From a bacterium (lineage in GTDB: Bacteria; Electryoneota; RPQS01): a DNA stretch of 18,052 nucleotides. Position numbers and translations under genes: made by a program. Position 1 is the first letter of the stretch; every line of letters begins with the position of its first letter. The DNA is taken from positions 1 to 18,052 of the forward strand of contig JAHIZR010000026.1 in assembly GCA_018814465.1 (NCBI GenBank). The letters run 5' to 3'. The notes under the pieces were generated by a model that saw only the letters and a list, made by a program, of their open reading frames with translations, had not been told where the DNA came from and did no database searches. Below, in pieces: positions 6,438 through 14,605 of this stretch.

Positions 6438-8426
6438 CTACCCGGTCGAGTCAATCCTGCGGCCAATATCTTCTTCATCATCAGTACTCCCGGATTCCGA
6501 ATCGGTCGAATCCCCTTCGGTCGGCGTATCCTGTCCCGCCTTGAGTTCCTCCGAGAAATCGGTAATCGCTTCGCGACCCAAAAATTCAACCAAGGCTTCC
6601 CCTTCCATCACCTCTACTTCGAGCAGCTTCATTGTCATCGCCCTTAAGTTATCGATCTCATTCCGCAGAATCTCAAGGGCTTTCGTGTAGCAATCGTCAA
6701 CGATCTGCTTCACTTCCTCGTCGATGGCTTGAGCTGTTTTCTCTCCGTACAGGTCGTCCTGAGTCTGGAACGGCATCTCACGATTTCCGTGTGAGCGGGT
6801 TCGATACACAACCTGACCCAATTTGGATGACATGCCGTAATCCATGACCATGGAGCGCGCCATTCCGGTCACCTGTTGCAGATCGCTGTAGGCTCCCGAG
6901 GTCACCTCGCCGTAAATGACTTCCTCCGCCGCGCGTCCTCCCAGAGCAGCGGTAATCTTGTCGATGATCTCCGCGCGCGTGACCAGATATCGATCCTCCG
7001 TCGGCAGATAGAGAGTATGGCCTAAGGTTGCCACTCCGCGAGGAATAATCGAAACTCGATGAATCGGATCGGTGTGCTCGAGCCGCGCTCCGACCAAAGC
7101 ATGGCCGCATTCGTGGTATGCAATCTTCTCCTTAACCTTTGGCTTAAGCACACGACTGCGGCGTTCCAGTCCGGTCATCTCACGATCAATCGCCTCTTCA
7201 AGATCGGCCATTTCAATCTCTTTTTTGCCCTTGCGAGCTGCCAGCAGTGCGGCCTCATTGATGGCATTCGCCAGATCCGCTCCGACAAAGCCGGGGGTGC
7301 GGGCAGCCAGCAGTCGCCAATTGATATTTTTAGCGACTTTTTTACCCTTCGCATGCACGTGCAAAATCTGCTCACGACCGTCCACGTTCGGAGGATCGAC
7401 CACCACTTGACGATCGAATCGTCCCGGTCGCATCAGAGCCATATCGAGAATCTCGGGGCGGTTGGTAGCCGCCATGATAATCACACCTTTGCTGCTCTCG
7501 AAGCCGTCCATTTCCACCAACAAAGCATTAAGAGTTTGTTCGCGTTCATCGTGTCCGCCGAAAGGATTCGCTCCGCGCGCTTTTCCAAGCGCATCCAATT
7601 CGTCAATGAACACAATGCACGGCGCTTTTGCCTGAGCCTGTTGAAAGAGATCACGCACGCGCGCCGCGCCGACGCCGACGAACATCTCGACGAAATCGGA
7701 ACCGGAAATCGAGAAGAAAGGCACTTTTGCTTCGCCCGCCACCGCCCGTGCCAGCAGCGTCTTGCCGGTTCCCGGAGGTCCGACCAGCATCACGCCCTTC
7801 GGGATGTTTGCTCCGAGCGCGCGAAACTTGGCGGGAGTTTTCAGGAAATCAACAACCTCGACGAGTTCTTCAACGGCTTCGTCTATCCCGGCGACATCCT
7901 TGAAGTTGACTTTCGTGGAGCTTTCGATATAGACTTTCGCCTTGGACTTGCCGAAGGACATCAGGCCGCCGGCTCCGCCGCCGCCGCCCATCCGGCGCAG
8001 GATGAAACTCCAGATAATAAAGATCAAAGCGAAAGGCAGAATCCACGCGAATAGAAAACTAGTGAGCCAGTCTGATTCGTACTTGCCCTCAAATTCGATA
8101 TTTTTCTCTTCGAGAACCTTGACTAAATCGGGATCGTCCACGCGCACGGTTTCAAACAGACTTGAAACCTGCGTCCCGGCCGAATCAACTAAGCCCTCGC
8201 CATAGATGAACTCGGGAGTCATGGAAAGACGCCGCACACGATCCTCCGATATCATCTTCTTGAAATCGGAGTAAGCGACTTTCGTCCGGCTTTCCGATCC
8301 GATGTAGGCCTGTACCGCGAAAATCGCGACAAGTACGGCCACAAGATACCAAAGCGAGAAGTTATACTTCTTCCCGGGAGGCGTCAGAGGTTTCTTTTTC
8401 GGTTGTGTATTTTTGGGATTAGCCAC
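6438..8426 (-). CDS. ftsH: ATP-dependent zinc metalloprotease FtsH
   Basis: Hexameric inner-membrane AAA+ protease that degrades misassembled membrane proteins and short-lived regulators. Of 662 residues, two transmembrane helices (about 22-42 and 121-143) flank the periplasmic domain. Then come a glycine-rich linker (147-154), the AAA+ module with Walker A GPPGTGKT (216-223), pore motif FVG (249-251), Walker B IVFIDE (271-276), and arginine fingers in LMRPGRFDR (331-339). The zinc site is HECGH (438-442) with third ligand Asp515. The usual site is HEAGH, so Cys440 replaces Ala at a non-ligand position. The C-terminal 30 residues are acidic and probably disordered. The start is GTG, 2 bases after the cobO stop, so translation is likely coupled. 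Length agrees with the family (about 610-670). Confidence 0.98.
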   Translation of the reverse strand: MANPKNTQPKKKPLTPPGKKYNFSLWYLVAVLVAIFAVQAYIGSESRTKVAYSDFKKMISEDRVRRLSMTPEFIYGEGLVDSAGTQVSSLFETVRVDDPDLVKVLEEKNIEFEGKYESDWLTSFLFAWILPFALIFIIWSFILRRMGGGGGAGGLMSFGKSKAKVYIESSTKVNFKDVAGIDEAVEELVEVVDFLKTPAKFRALGANIPKGVMLVGPPGTGKTLLARAVAGEAKVPFFSISGSDFVEMFVGVGAARVRDLFQQAQAKAPCIVFIDELDALGKARGANPFGGHDEREQTLNALLVEMDGFESSKGVIIMAATNRPEILDMALMRPGRFDRQVVVDPPNVDGREQILHVHAKGKKVAKNINWRLLAARTPGFVGADLANAINEAALLAARKGKKEIEMADLEEAIDREMTGLERRSRVLKPKVKEKIAYHECGHALVGARLEHTDPIHRVSIIPRGVATLGHTLYLPTEDRYLVTRAEIIDKITAALGGRAAEEVIYGEVTSGAYSDLQQVTGMARSMVMDYGMSSKLGQVVYRTRSHGNREMPFQTQDDLYGEKTAQAIDEEVKQIVDDCYTKALEILRNEIDNLRAMTMKLLEVEVMEGEALVEFLGREAITDFSEELKAGQDTPTEGDSTDSESGSTDDEEDIGRRIDSTG

Positions 8427-8428
8427 TT

Positions 8429-9004
8429 TTAGTAGTCCACGCCGCGCTGCGCCAGAATGCCGCTGCGATAGGCATGTTTGATTTCTTTCATTTCTGTAAC
8501 GGTATCGGCGCGCTCTATGACTTCCTGCGGCGCGCCGCGACCGGTTAGTATTAGCGTTGTTTGTTCGGGCCGAACGTCAAGCAAGTCCAACACATCCTGC
8601 ACACCGAACAGCCCTAATCCAACCGCGATAAAGATCTCATCGAGCAGCACCAGCTTGTAATCGCCGCTTGACAGTTTCTCCTTGGCGAAGGCGAGCGCTT
8701 CTCGTGCCGCAGCTTCGTGCTGTTCGCGCGGAAGCTCGTCGTCGATGATTCCCACAAAACCCTTTCCCATGCGGTGAAATTCCACTTCCGGTTCGAGCCG
8801 CTTGATGGATTTCATTTCGCCGTACATCCAGCTTCCCTTGATGAACTGCACGATCAGCACGCGATGACCATAACCAACAGCGCGCAGAACGGTTCCTAAC
8901 GCCGCCGTCGTTTTCCCTTTGCCGTCACCGGTATTAACCAGGACTAATCCGCGTGATGGTTCGGTTTGTTCGGATGCGATTGTGCTTTCGGGAGAATCTT
9001 TCAT
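8429..9004 (-). CDS. cobO: cob(I)yrinic acid a,c-diamide adenosyltransferase (CobA/CobO/BtuR type)
   Basis: Transfers the 5'-deoxyadenosyl group of ATP to cob(I)alamin or its precursors, making coenzyme B12 forms; cytoplasmic. The 191 residues contain the family P-loop GDGKGKTT (26-33), the acidic LLDEI element (120-124), LTGR (153-156) and the strongly conserved end EMKEIKHAY...GILAQRGVDY (171-191). The residue after the first P-loop Gly is Asp, where Asn is the more usual residue. No other corrinoid gene is in the window, so it may serve salvage or B12-dependent enzymes elsewhere. It lies 15 bases after the outer-membrane protein gene and 2 bases before ftsH. No clear Shine-Dalgarno sequence precedes its ATG. 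Confidence 0.95.
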   Translation of the reverse strand: MKDSPESTIASEQTEPSRGLVLVNTGDGKGKTTAALGTVLRAVGYGHRVLIVQFIKGSWMYGEMKSIKRLEPEVEFHRMGKGFVGIIDDELPREQHEAAAREALAFAKEKLSSGDYKLVLLDEIFIAVGLGLFGVQDVLDLLDVRPEQTTLILTGRGAPQEVIERADTVTEMKEIKHAYRSGILAQRGVDY

Positions 9005-9019
9005 TGGGTTGAAGATGAA

Positions 9020-9679
9020 TTACCAGAGCATTCCCATTTGGAACGATAAATTTACAGGCGGATAATTTTCCTGCCAGCGATCCGCCATATCGGGGCTGAA
9101 TGTTAGCTGCGGTTCGAAGAAGGTGGTTCGCCCCTTCCATTCGGTACGATAGCCTGCCAATACCGTCAAGCCGAACCAGGTTGCCTTATGCGTATCACCC
9201 GGCGGTGGTCCGTCGATGTTTCGTCTTCCGGATTGTCCCCAGCGCACCAGCGGTCCTCCGCCGATATAAATCATCGGTCCATCGGGAAAGAGATAACGAT
9301 GCAGATTGACTCCCACATCGTACTCGCGATAGTACGAGCGATGCGTCTGTGTAAACATCATCCCGCCATTGAGAACTTCATCGGTTACCGGATCGACAAT
9401 AACCGGTTCGATCAGTGTCGAAATAGTATTGCGCATCCACAGGTAACTTATATATAAGGATACTTGTGTCTGCGCGCCTACGGGCATTTCACGCCGCAAG
9501 GACAGCATTGTCGCACCGGTCCCTGCTCCTGCATAGCCGTCCTTGTACCACTTGCCGTCCCAGTAGGTGCGCGTGAAACCCCAGCTAACACCCGTCGCGG
9601 GAGCCTGCGCCTGCGCCGCTTCCCAAGGAATCGAAAAAACCACAATCACTGTGCTCAGAATCAACAAGGCGTGTTTCAT
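9020..9679 (-). CDS. predicted outer-membrane beta-barrel protein
   Basis: 219 residues with a signal peptide (MKHALLILSTVIVVFSIPWE, probably cleaved near AQA at 22-24). The mature chain alternates aromatic or hydrophobic residues with polar ones in short beta strands and glycine-rich turns, for example QVSLYISYLWMRN (72-84), YDVGVNLHRYLF (120-131) and MIYIGGGPLVRW (136-147). It ends with a terminal aromatic strand, NLSFQMGMLW, the classical outer-membrane assembly signal. It resembles small 8-strand barrel proteins, but I cannot name a family. A strong GGAGG site (9687-9691) lies 7 bases before the ATG, the best ribosome site in the cluster, so it is probably well expressed. It lies 74 bases after proS. 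Confidence 0.78.
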   Translation of the reverse strand: MKHALLILSTVIVVFSIPWEAAQAQAPATGVSWGFTRTYWDGKWYKDGYAGAGTGATMLSLRREMPVGAQTQVSLYISYLWMRNTISTLIEPVIVDPVTDEVLNGGMMFTQTHRSYYREYDVGVNLHRYLFPDGPMIYIGGGPLVRWGQSGRRNIDGPPPGDTHKATWFGLTVLAGYRTEWKGRTTFFEPQLTFSPDMADRWQENYPPVNLSFQMGMLW

Positions 9680-9753
9680 CAGACTACCTCCAGTCTCTTC
9701 AACACATACTCAGTAAACCCGGGACGCTTATCAGGTGCGTGATCTGAGAGATC

Positions 9754-11223
9754 TTAATATGCTTTCGCGAAGATAACGCGCTGACCGGATTCCTTTCCGG
9801 TCAGCATACACTTGCCTTTTTCCTTTGCGCCTTCAATCGGAATCACGCGATGCGTCGCTTTCGTCTCTTCCTGAACGCGCTTCTCGTCTTCCATATCGCC
9901 CGCCCAATGGACAAGAGCGAAGCCTTCGTCGGCGGCCATATAATCCTTGAACTCATCGTAGGAATTTAGTTCCTTTGTGTTTTCGGTTATCCGGGCCTGC
10001 GCTCGATCAAAAAGTTCTCGCTGAATGGTCTCCAGTATCCGCGGCAATTCGGCAGCGGCTTTGTCAAGCGGCAGAACGACTTTCTCGTGATTGTGGCGTT
10101 TGGTAACGACAACCTGTTTATTTTCGAGATCGCGCGGACCAAGTTCGATGCGTACAGGATATCCGACCAGATCGGCTTCGGCGAACTTGAATCCCGGCGA
10201 AACATTCTGACGATCGTCAGTTTTAACCGTCACGCCGAGCGCCTTGATATCCTTTATCAAAGCTTCCATCGCAGAGAGTACGGCGGAATTATCGTCATTT
10301 TTACGCATAATCGGCATCGCCAATACCTGATAGGCCGCCAGCTTCGGAGGAATCACGATTCCGTCATCATCGCCGTGCGTCATGATCAGCGCGCCGATCA
10401 GCCGCGTGGACACACCCCATGAAGTCGCCCAAACATATTCCCACTCATTATTCTCCGCTTGGAATTTAACATCGAACGCCTTGGCGAAGTTTTGTCCGAG
10501 GAAATGCGACGTTCCGGCTTGCAGAGCTTTCTTGTCCTGCATCATCGCTTCGATGCAATACGTATTAATCGCCCCGGGGAATTTTTGACCTTCACTCTTT
10601 AAGCCGTGAATGACCGGCATCGCCATATAATCCTGCGCGAACGTTCGGTAGACATGCAGCATTTTGATGGTCTCCTCGACGGCTTCCTCCGCCGTCGCAT
10701 GCGCCGTGTGCCCCTCCTGCCAGAGGAACTCCGCTGTGCGCAGAAAGAGCCGTGTTCTCATTTCCCAGCGATAGATATTCGCCCATTGATTGATCAGCAG
10801 CGGCAAATCGCGGTAACTCTGAATCCAATTTTTGTACATCGCCCAGATCACCGTTTCCGATGTCGGGCGCAGTACATAGTTTTCTTCCAGCTTTCCGCGC
10901 GGGCGCAGTCGATTCTCGCCTTCAATGCGTTCAAGCCCCGAGTGAGTTACAACTGCGCATTCCAGCGCAAAACCCTCGACATGCGCGGCTTCCTTTTCCA
11001 GATAGCTCTGCGGAATCAGCATCGGAAAATAGGCGTTGACATGGCCGGTTTCTTTAAAAAGCCTATCCAGATTCTGCTGTATCGATTCCCAAATTGCGTA
11101 GCCATTGGGGCGGATAACCATGCAGCCTTTCACCGGTGCGTGGTCGGCCAGCTTTGCCTCACGGACGACGTCTGTATACCACTGTGAATAATCTTGATCG
11201 CGAGGCGTGATGTTCTTTGCCAT
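9754..11223 (-). CDS. proS: prolyl-tRNA synthetase, short archaeal/eukaryotic type
   Basis: Class II synthetase that charges tRNA-Pro in the cytoplasm. At 489 residues and without the editing insertion of the E. coli-type enzyme, it belongs to the short (type 3) branch. Visible marks are RPTSETVI (119-126) and TAEFLWQEGHTAHAT (153-167) in the motif 2 region, the motif 3 region WGVSTRLIGALIMTHGDDDG, an anticodon-binding domain from about residue 290, and the characteristic C-terminal extension ending in AKAY. In structurally known members that extension binds zinc through four Cys; here the last 100 residues have only Cys472, so the zinc site is probably lost. Related Bacteroidota-like proteins may share this. 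The start ATG has no clear ribosome site. The gene lies 31 bases after the lipoprotein gene. Confidence 0.97.
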   Translation of the reverse strand: MAKNITPRDQDYSQWYTDVVREAKLADHAPVKGCMVIRPNGYAIWESIQQNLDRLFKETGHVNAYFPMLIPQSYLEKEAAHVEGFALECAVVTHSGLERIEGENRLRPRGKLEENYVLRPTSETVIWAMYKNWIQSYRDLPLLINQWANIYRWEMRTRLFLRTAEFLWQEGHTAHATAEEAVEETIKMLHVYRTFAQDYMAMPVIHGLKSEGQKFPGAINTYCIEAMMQDKKALQAGTSHFLGQNFAKAFDVKFQAENNEWEYVWATSWGVSTRLIGALIMTHGDDDGIVIPPKLAAYQVLAMPIMRKNDDNSAVLSAMEALIKDIKALGVTVKTDDRQNVSPGFKFAEADLVGYPVRIELGPRDLENKQVVVTKRHNHEKVVLPLDKAAAELPRILETIQRELFDRAQARITENTKELNSYDEFKDYMAADEGFALVHWAGDMEDEKRVQEETKATHRVIPIEGAKEKGKCMLTGKESGQRVIFAKAY

Positions 11224-11254
11224 AGTGCGAGTATCGAGGTGTTTAGGTGTGGGG

Positions 11255-11665
11255 TTATTCCGAGAAAGCGATTAATTCTTTCGACAGCTTCATTGACTCG
11301 TCATCAAGGGGCTGAATCAGCGAATCCTTCTCGGCGTTCGTAAACAATCTGCTGTTGCGGATATTCCGCTTCGTCGTCAGGATTTCTCCCTTGCGGCTGA
11401 GAATAAGCTTCCGCACCTCTTTGGGATCACCTTTTTTGTCGTTCCAGAAAGAACGAATCATCTCTTCCAGTTGCTGTCTCTTGGCGGCCTGCTCGGTCAG
11501 AAAAGCTTCATCGATGCTGCGGCCCGGATCTTCTGCGGGAATCTGAGTCTCCATGGCTGCTTCGGGCGCTTTTTTATTCTCATTCTCCGCGGATTTTCCG
11601 CCGCATCCGCAAAAGAATAAAGCTGAAACAGCAACAGCGATACCGATAGACAGTGATGGTCTCAT
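11255..11665 (-). CDS. small predicted lipoprotein of unknown function
   Basis: 136 residues. The N-terminus is a lipoprotein signal (MRPSLSIGIAVAVSALFFC) with two candidate lipidation cysteines, Cys19 and Cys21; FCG-C at 18-21 fits the small residue wanted before the cysteine better. A charged, Ala/Glu/Lys-rich linker follows (24-50), then a mostly helical domain (about 50-136) with many Lys, Arg, Glu and Gln and no further cysteine. It looks like a short helical bundle or coiled coil. No family is recognised. It begins 6 bases after the stop of the gene at 11672-12094, whose last bases supply its AGGA site 4 bases before the ATG, so the two are probably translated together. AGGA this close to the start is tighter than normal. 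Confidence 0.75.
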   Translation of the reverse strand: MRPSLSIGIAVAVSALFFCGCGGKSAENENKKAPEAAMETQIPAEDPGRSIDEAFLTEQAAKRQQLEEMIRSFWNDKKGDPKEVRKLILSRKGEILTTKRNIRNSRLFTNAEKDSLIQPLDDESMKLSKELIAFSE

Positions 11666-11671
11666 AATATC

Positions 11672-12094
11672 CTATTCTGATGTAGCGATGACAGTTGCGA
11701 TGGCGGCGGATGACACGATCGTCCCGGCGATGTAATAGGCTTTATGCGCATTCTTCCAGCCGGCACGATAGCCGTTTTTCCAGCCGCTGTTGAATTCCGC
11801 TTCAGCTTGAATCGGCGGTTTGGCGGGACGGCGCGGTTCTACCGTCCAGGGCAGCCACAGCAGCGGAACATTGCCGAAGCCTGCAAAGAACCAGCCGAAT
11901 TTCCCGGCATTCTGATCGCCGATTTTCGCGCCTTCCTGGAATCCCTGTTCATAGAGACCCATGATTCGCGGCGGAGCGGAATCCATATCGACCTGTCCGA
12001 CCTGATCAACTTCGACCGCGCCGCGAAAATCCGGCCACTCCGCATTCGCGCAGGTCGCATAGATCAATAATAGCATCACCATGAATGATTTCAT
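11672..12094 (-). CDS. small exported or membrane protein with a 53-residue internal repeat
   Basis: No known family is recognised. From the ATG at 12094 there are 140 residues: a signal peptide (MKSFMVMLLLIYATCANA), a linker, and two copies of one unit. Each unit is an aromatic residue followed by small residues every fourth position and Asn-Ala: Tyr48-Gly51-Gly55-Gly59-Ala63, and Phe101-Gly104-Gly108-Gly112-Ala116, exactly 53 residues apart. Each is followed by a hydrophobic stretch with Ala-Gly (68-80 and 120-137), so the chain could contain two membrane helices or glycine-rich helical hairpins. A Pro-rich spacer (78-96) lies between them. A start at 12133 would overlap lpdA and bury the signal peptide. 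The gene lies 22 bases after lpdA and 6 bases before the lipoprotein gene, suggesting joint action in the cell envelope. Confidence 0.72.
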   Translation of the reverse strand: MKSFMVMLLLIYATCANAEWPDFRGAVEVDQVGQVDMDSAPPRIMGLYEQGFQEGAKIGDQNAGKFGWFFAGFGNVPLLWLPWTVEPRRPAKPPIQAEAEFNSGWKNGYRAGWKNAHKAYYIAGTIVSSAAIATVIATSE

Positions 12095-12101
12095 TGTACA
12101 G

Positions 12102-12105
12102 TCCT
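12102..12105 (-). promoter_or_regulatory. ribosome binding site fixing the start at 12094
   Basis: AGGA on the minus strand, 7 bases before the ATG at 12094. It selects this start over the in-frame ATG at 12133 and removes an apparent overlap with lpdA. Confidence 0.6.
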
Positions 12106-12116
12106 GATGATTGAGA

Positions 12117-13532
12117 TTAAATGTGAATCGCATGCCCGTAAGCCGCCGCCGCTGCTTCCATCACAGCTTCCGACAGCGTGGGATGCGGATGCATAACTTC
12201 GAATATCGACTCCGCAGTCGCTTCCAGCGCTTTCGCCACGCAGAGCTCCGAAATCATTTCCGTTGCTTCCGAGCCGACGATATGCGCGCCGATCAATCCT
12301 CCGAATTCCTCCTCGAACAGCAGCTTCACGAAACCGTCCGTATGCCCTACCGCGCGCGCTTTCCCCGAAGCGGAAAACGGAAACTTCCCCGCTTTATATT
12401 TGATGCCAAGTTCCTTGCACTTCGCTTCCGTATAACCGACACTGGCAACCTGCGGCTGGCAATAAGTGCAGCCCGGCACGCTGGTGTAGTCGATCGGACG
12501 CGGTGACTTGCCGGCAATACTCTCGACGCAGACAATGCCCTCATGTGATGCTAAATGTGCTAACTGCGGCGGACCGATCACATCGCCGATAGCGTAGTAG
12601 CCGGACTTGTCCGTACGGTAGAATTCATCAACCTTGATATAGCCCTTATCGAGAGCAATACCGGTTGATTCAAAGTTCCAATCCTTAAGATTCGCCTGAA
12701 AGCCTATTGCGACGAGGCAAAGATCGCCTTTGAACTCGTTCTTACCCTTGTCGCTCTTTGTTTTAACGACGACTTGTTTCCCCGACTTTGTCACGGCTTC
12801 CACAGTTGTTGACGTGTGAATATCCATACCCAGCTTGCGGAAAGCCAGCGCCACCGCTTTACTGGAATCCGCATCTTCAACGGGCAGGATTTGCGGCAGC
12901 AGTTCGATCAAGGTGACTTTAGTTCCCAGCGCGGCATAGAAATAGGCGAATTCGACTCCGATCGCACCCGCGCCGATCACAATCAGATCTTTCGGCTGCT
13001 TTTCCTGCAGCATCGCTTCCTTGTAAGTGATAATCTGCTTGCCGTCTATTTCAACGCCCGGTAGATTGCGATTAACGCTCCCTGTAGCGATAATGACATG
13101 CTCGCCCTGTATTGTCTCCAGCACTGTCCTACGGTCGTTCTTATTAAGCACCTCAATGGTTCGATCACCGATAATACGGAATCTTCCATCAGGCCGGTGA
13201 ATCTTCCCGCGTTTCACGAGAAACTCAACACCTGAGGAATTCTTCTCGGAGACTTCACGGGATCGTTTGATGATGCGCTTCCAGTCTAAGCCTTTAATCT
13301 CAGCCTGAATCCCCAGCTCGGGAGCAAGATGTTTGATGTCCTGATAGGTTTCAGCAGTCTTGAGTAAAGCTTTCGACGGAATGCAGCCCCAATTCACGCA
13401 AACGCCTCCTAACGGCTGTTCATCGATGACACAGGTACTCATCCCCAGTTGTGCCGCGCGAATTGCCGCCACATATCCGCCCGGACCGCCGCCCAGCACT
13501 ACTGTATCGAATTTTTTAATATCTTTTGCCAT
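12117..13532 (-). CDS. lpdA: dihydrolipoyl dehydrogenase (E3)
   Basis: FAD enzyme that reoxidises the dihydrolipoyl groups of 2-oxoacid dehydrogenase complexes or the glycine cleavage H protein, passing electrons to NAD+. The 471 residues show the FAD loop GGGPGG (14-19), the redox disulfide Cys45/Cys50 in GGVCVNWGCIPSKA, the NAD loop GAGAIG in the centre, the second FAD contact YAIGDV and the catalytic C-terminal pair His450/Glu455 in HPHPTLSE, so it should be active. No E1, E2 or glycine cleavage gene is in the window, so the complex it serves is unknown. It starts 30 bases after the trxB stop; pairing of these two disulfide flavoproteins suggests a shared transcript. Confidence 0.97.
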   Translation of the reverse strand: MAKDIKKFDTVVLGGGPGGYVAAIRAAQLGMSTCVIDEQPLGGVCVNWGCIPSKALLKTAETYQDIKHLAPELGIQAEIKGLDWKRIIKRSREVSEKNSSGVEFLVKRGKIHRPDGRFRIIGDRTIEVLNKNDRRTVLETIQGEHVIIATGSVNRNLPGVEIDGKQIITYKEAMLQEKQPKDLIVIGAGAIGVEFAYFYAALGTKVTLIELLPQILPVEDADSSKAVALAFRKLGMDIHTSTTVEAVTKSGKQVVVKTKSDKGKNEFKGDLCLVAIGFQANLKDWNFESTGIALDKGYIKVDEFYRTDKSGYYAIGDVIGPPQLAHLASHEGIVCVESIAGKSPRPIDYTSVPGCTYCQPQVASVGYTEAKCKELGIKYKAGKFPFSASGKARAVGHTDGFVKLLFEEEFGGLIGAHIVGSEATEMISELCVAKALEATAESIFEVMHPHPTLSEAVMEAAAAAYGHAIHI

Positions 13533-13562
13533 GAATATTTCAGTAGTCTGAATGTCGATTAG

Positions 13563-14528
13563 CTATTTCGCGAGATTACCCAGATGAGCCTGTTCTTCCA
13601 GCCAGCGCTCGCAATCAATCGCCGCCATGCAACCGGCTCCCGCCGCTGTGATCGCCTGCCGATAACGATGATCATGCACATCGCCGGCTACAAATAATCC
13701 GGGGATGTCGGTCAGTGAGGTATTCGGCTGATGGAGCAGATAACCATTGCTGTCGGCTTTCAGAATATCACGAACGATCTTTGTGTTCGGCGCATGACCG
13801 ATGGCCACGAAGAAACCGTCACAAGGCACATCCTGGACGTTGCCTGTCTTGACATTTTTCACGCGGACACCGACGACTTTCATACCCTCCGCGTCACCTA
13901 AGACTTGTTCGGGAACCGAATCCCACATGACTTCGATTTTGGGATTATCGATCACACGCTGTGCCATAATCTTCGAAGCGCGAAACTCATCCCGGCGATG
14001 GATTACAATCACTTTGGAAGCATGGCGGGTCAGATAGTTCGCCTCTTCCATCGCCGTATCGCCGCCGCCGACAACCGTCACGACTCGATCCCGAAAGAAG
14101 AAGCCGTCGCAAGTCGCACATGCTGAAACACCCTTCCCCATTAGTTCCTGCTCTCCAGGAATCTTGAGCCATTTCGCCGAAGCTCCGGAAGCCACGATCA
14201 CCGCATGCGCTAATAGCGGCTCATGATCGCCTAAGTTAATCTTAAACGGCTTACCGGAAACATCAACTGACTGCGCTTCATCCGTGATATAAGTAGTACC
14301 GAAACGTTCCGCTTGCGTCCGGAATTTATCCATCATTTCCGGGCCGGAGATTCCTTCCGGAAAGCCTGGATAGTTTTCGACGTCACTGGTAATCATTAAC
14401 TGACCTCCGGGCTGCATGCCGTCCACAACCACCGGATTCAGATTAGCGCGCCCCGTATAAATCGCAGCGGTCAGACCCGCAGGTCCGGAGCCAACGATGA
14501 CCACATTATGAATATTCAACTGACTCAC
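13563..14528 (-). CDS. trxB: thioredoxin reductase
   Basis: NADPH-dependent flavoprotein that reduces thioredoxin in the cytoplasm. The 321 residues are the normal low-molecular-weight length. Visible are the FAD loop GSGPAG (13-18), the active-site disulfide Cys137/Cys140 in CATCDG, the NADPH loop GGGDTAMEE (154-162), the NADPH-selecting HRRDEFRAS (187-195) and the second FAD motif FVAGDV near the end. The start is GTG, supported by AGGA (14536-14539) 7 bases upstream. It is the first gene of the long minus-strand cluster and carries the only plausible promoter region for it. Thioredoxin itself is not in the window. Ferredoxin-dependent relatives lack the HRR motif, so NADPH use is likely. 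Confidence 0.97.
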   Translation of the reverse strand: MSQLNIHNVVIVGSGPAGLTAAIYTGRANLNPVVVDGMQPGGQLMITSDVENYPGFPEGISGPEMMDKFRTQAERFGTTYITDEAQSVDVSGKPFKINLGDHEPLLAHAVIVASGASAKWLKIPGEQELMGKGVSACATCDGFFFRDRVVTVVGGGDTAMEEANYLTRHASKVIVIHRRDEFRASKIMAQRVIDNPKIEVMWDSVPEQVLGDAEGMKVVGVRVKNVKTGNVQDVPCDGFFVAIGHAPNTKIVRDILKADSNGYLLHQPNTSLTDIPGLFVAGDVHDHRYRQAITAAGAGCMAAIDCERWLEEQAHLGNLAK

Positions 14529-14576
14529 GTGATTTTCCTGTACTTAGTAGTTTTGTGTTATTACTATTTGTTTATG

Positions 14577-14605
14577 ATTATCATTTAGAGTTTGAAGCGC
14601 TCCAA
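14577..14605 (-). promoter_or_regulatory. probable promoter of the trxB cluster
   Basis: Minus strand TTGGAG (14600-14605), 17-base spacer, GATAAT (14577-14582), giving a leader of roughly 40 bases before the GTG of trxB. The 145-base gap between trxB and aroBQ is AT-rich and contains no clear terminator for the aro operon. Confidence 0.4.

Noticed and set aside
7059..8054. 331-codon open frame on the plus strand inside ftsH
   Set aside because: It lies wholly antisense to a firmly identified ftsH, is His/Arg-rich with no recognisable domain, and arises from the codon bias of the real gene.
9736..9756. Short hairpin GATCT/AGATC after proS as a terminator
   Set aside because: Only 5 bp with no following T-tract; too weak to claim.
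12095..12133. Upstream start for the small repeat protein
   Set aside because: It would overlap the lpdA end and place 13 polar residues before a clear signal peptide, while an AGGA site supports 12094.
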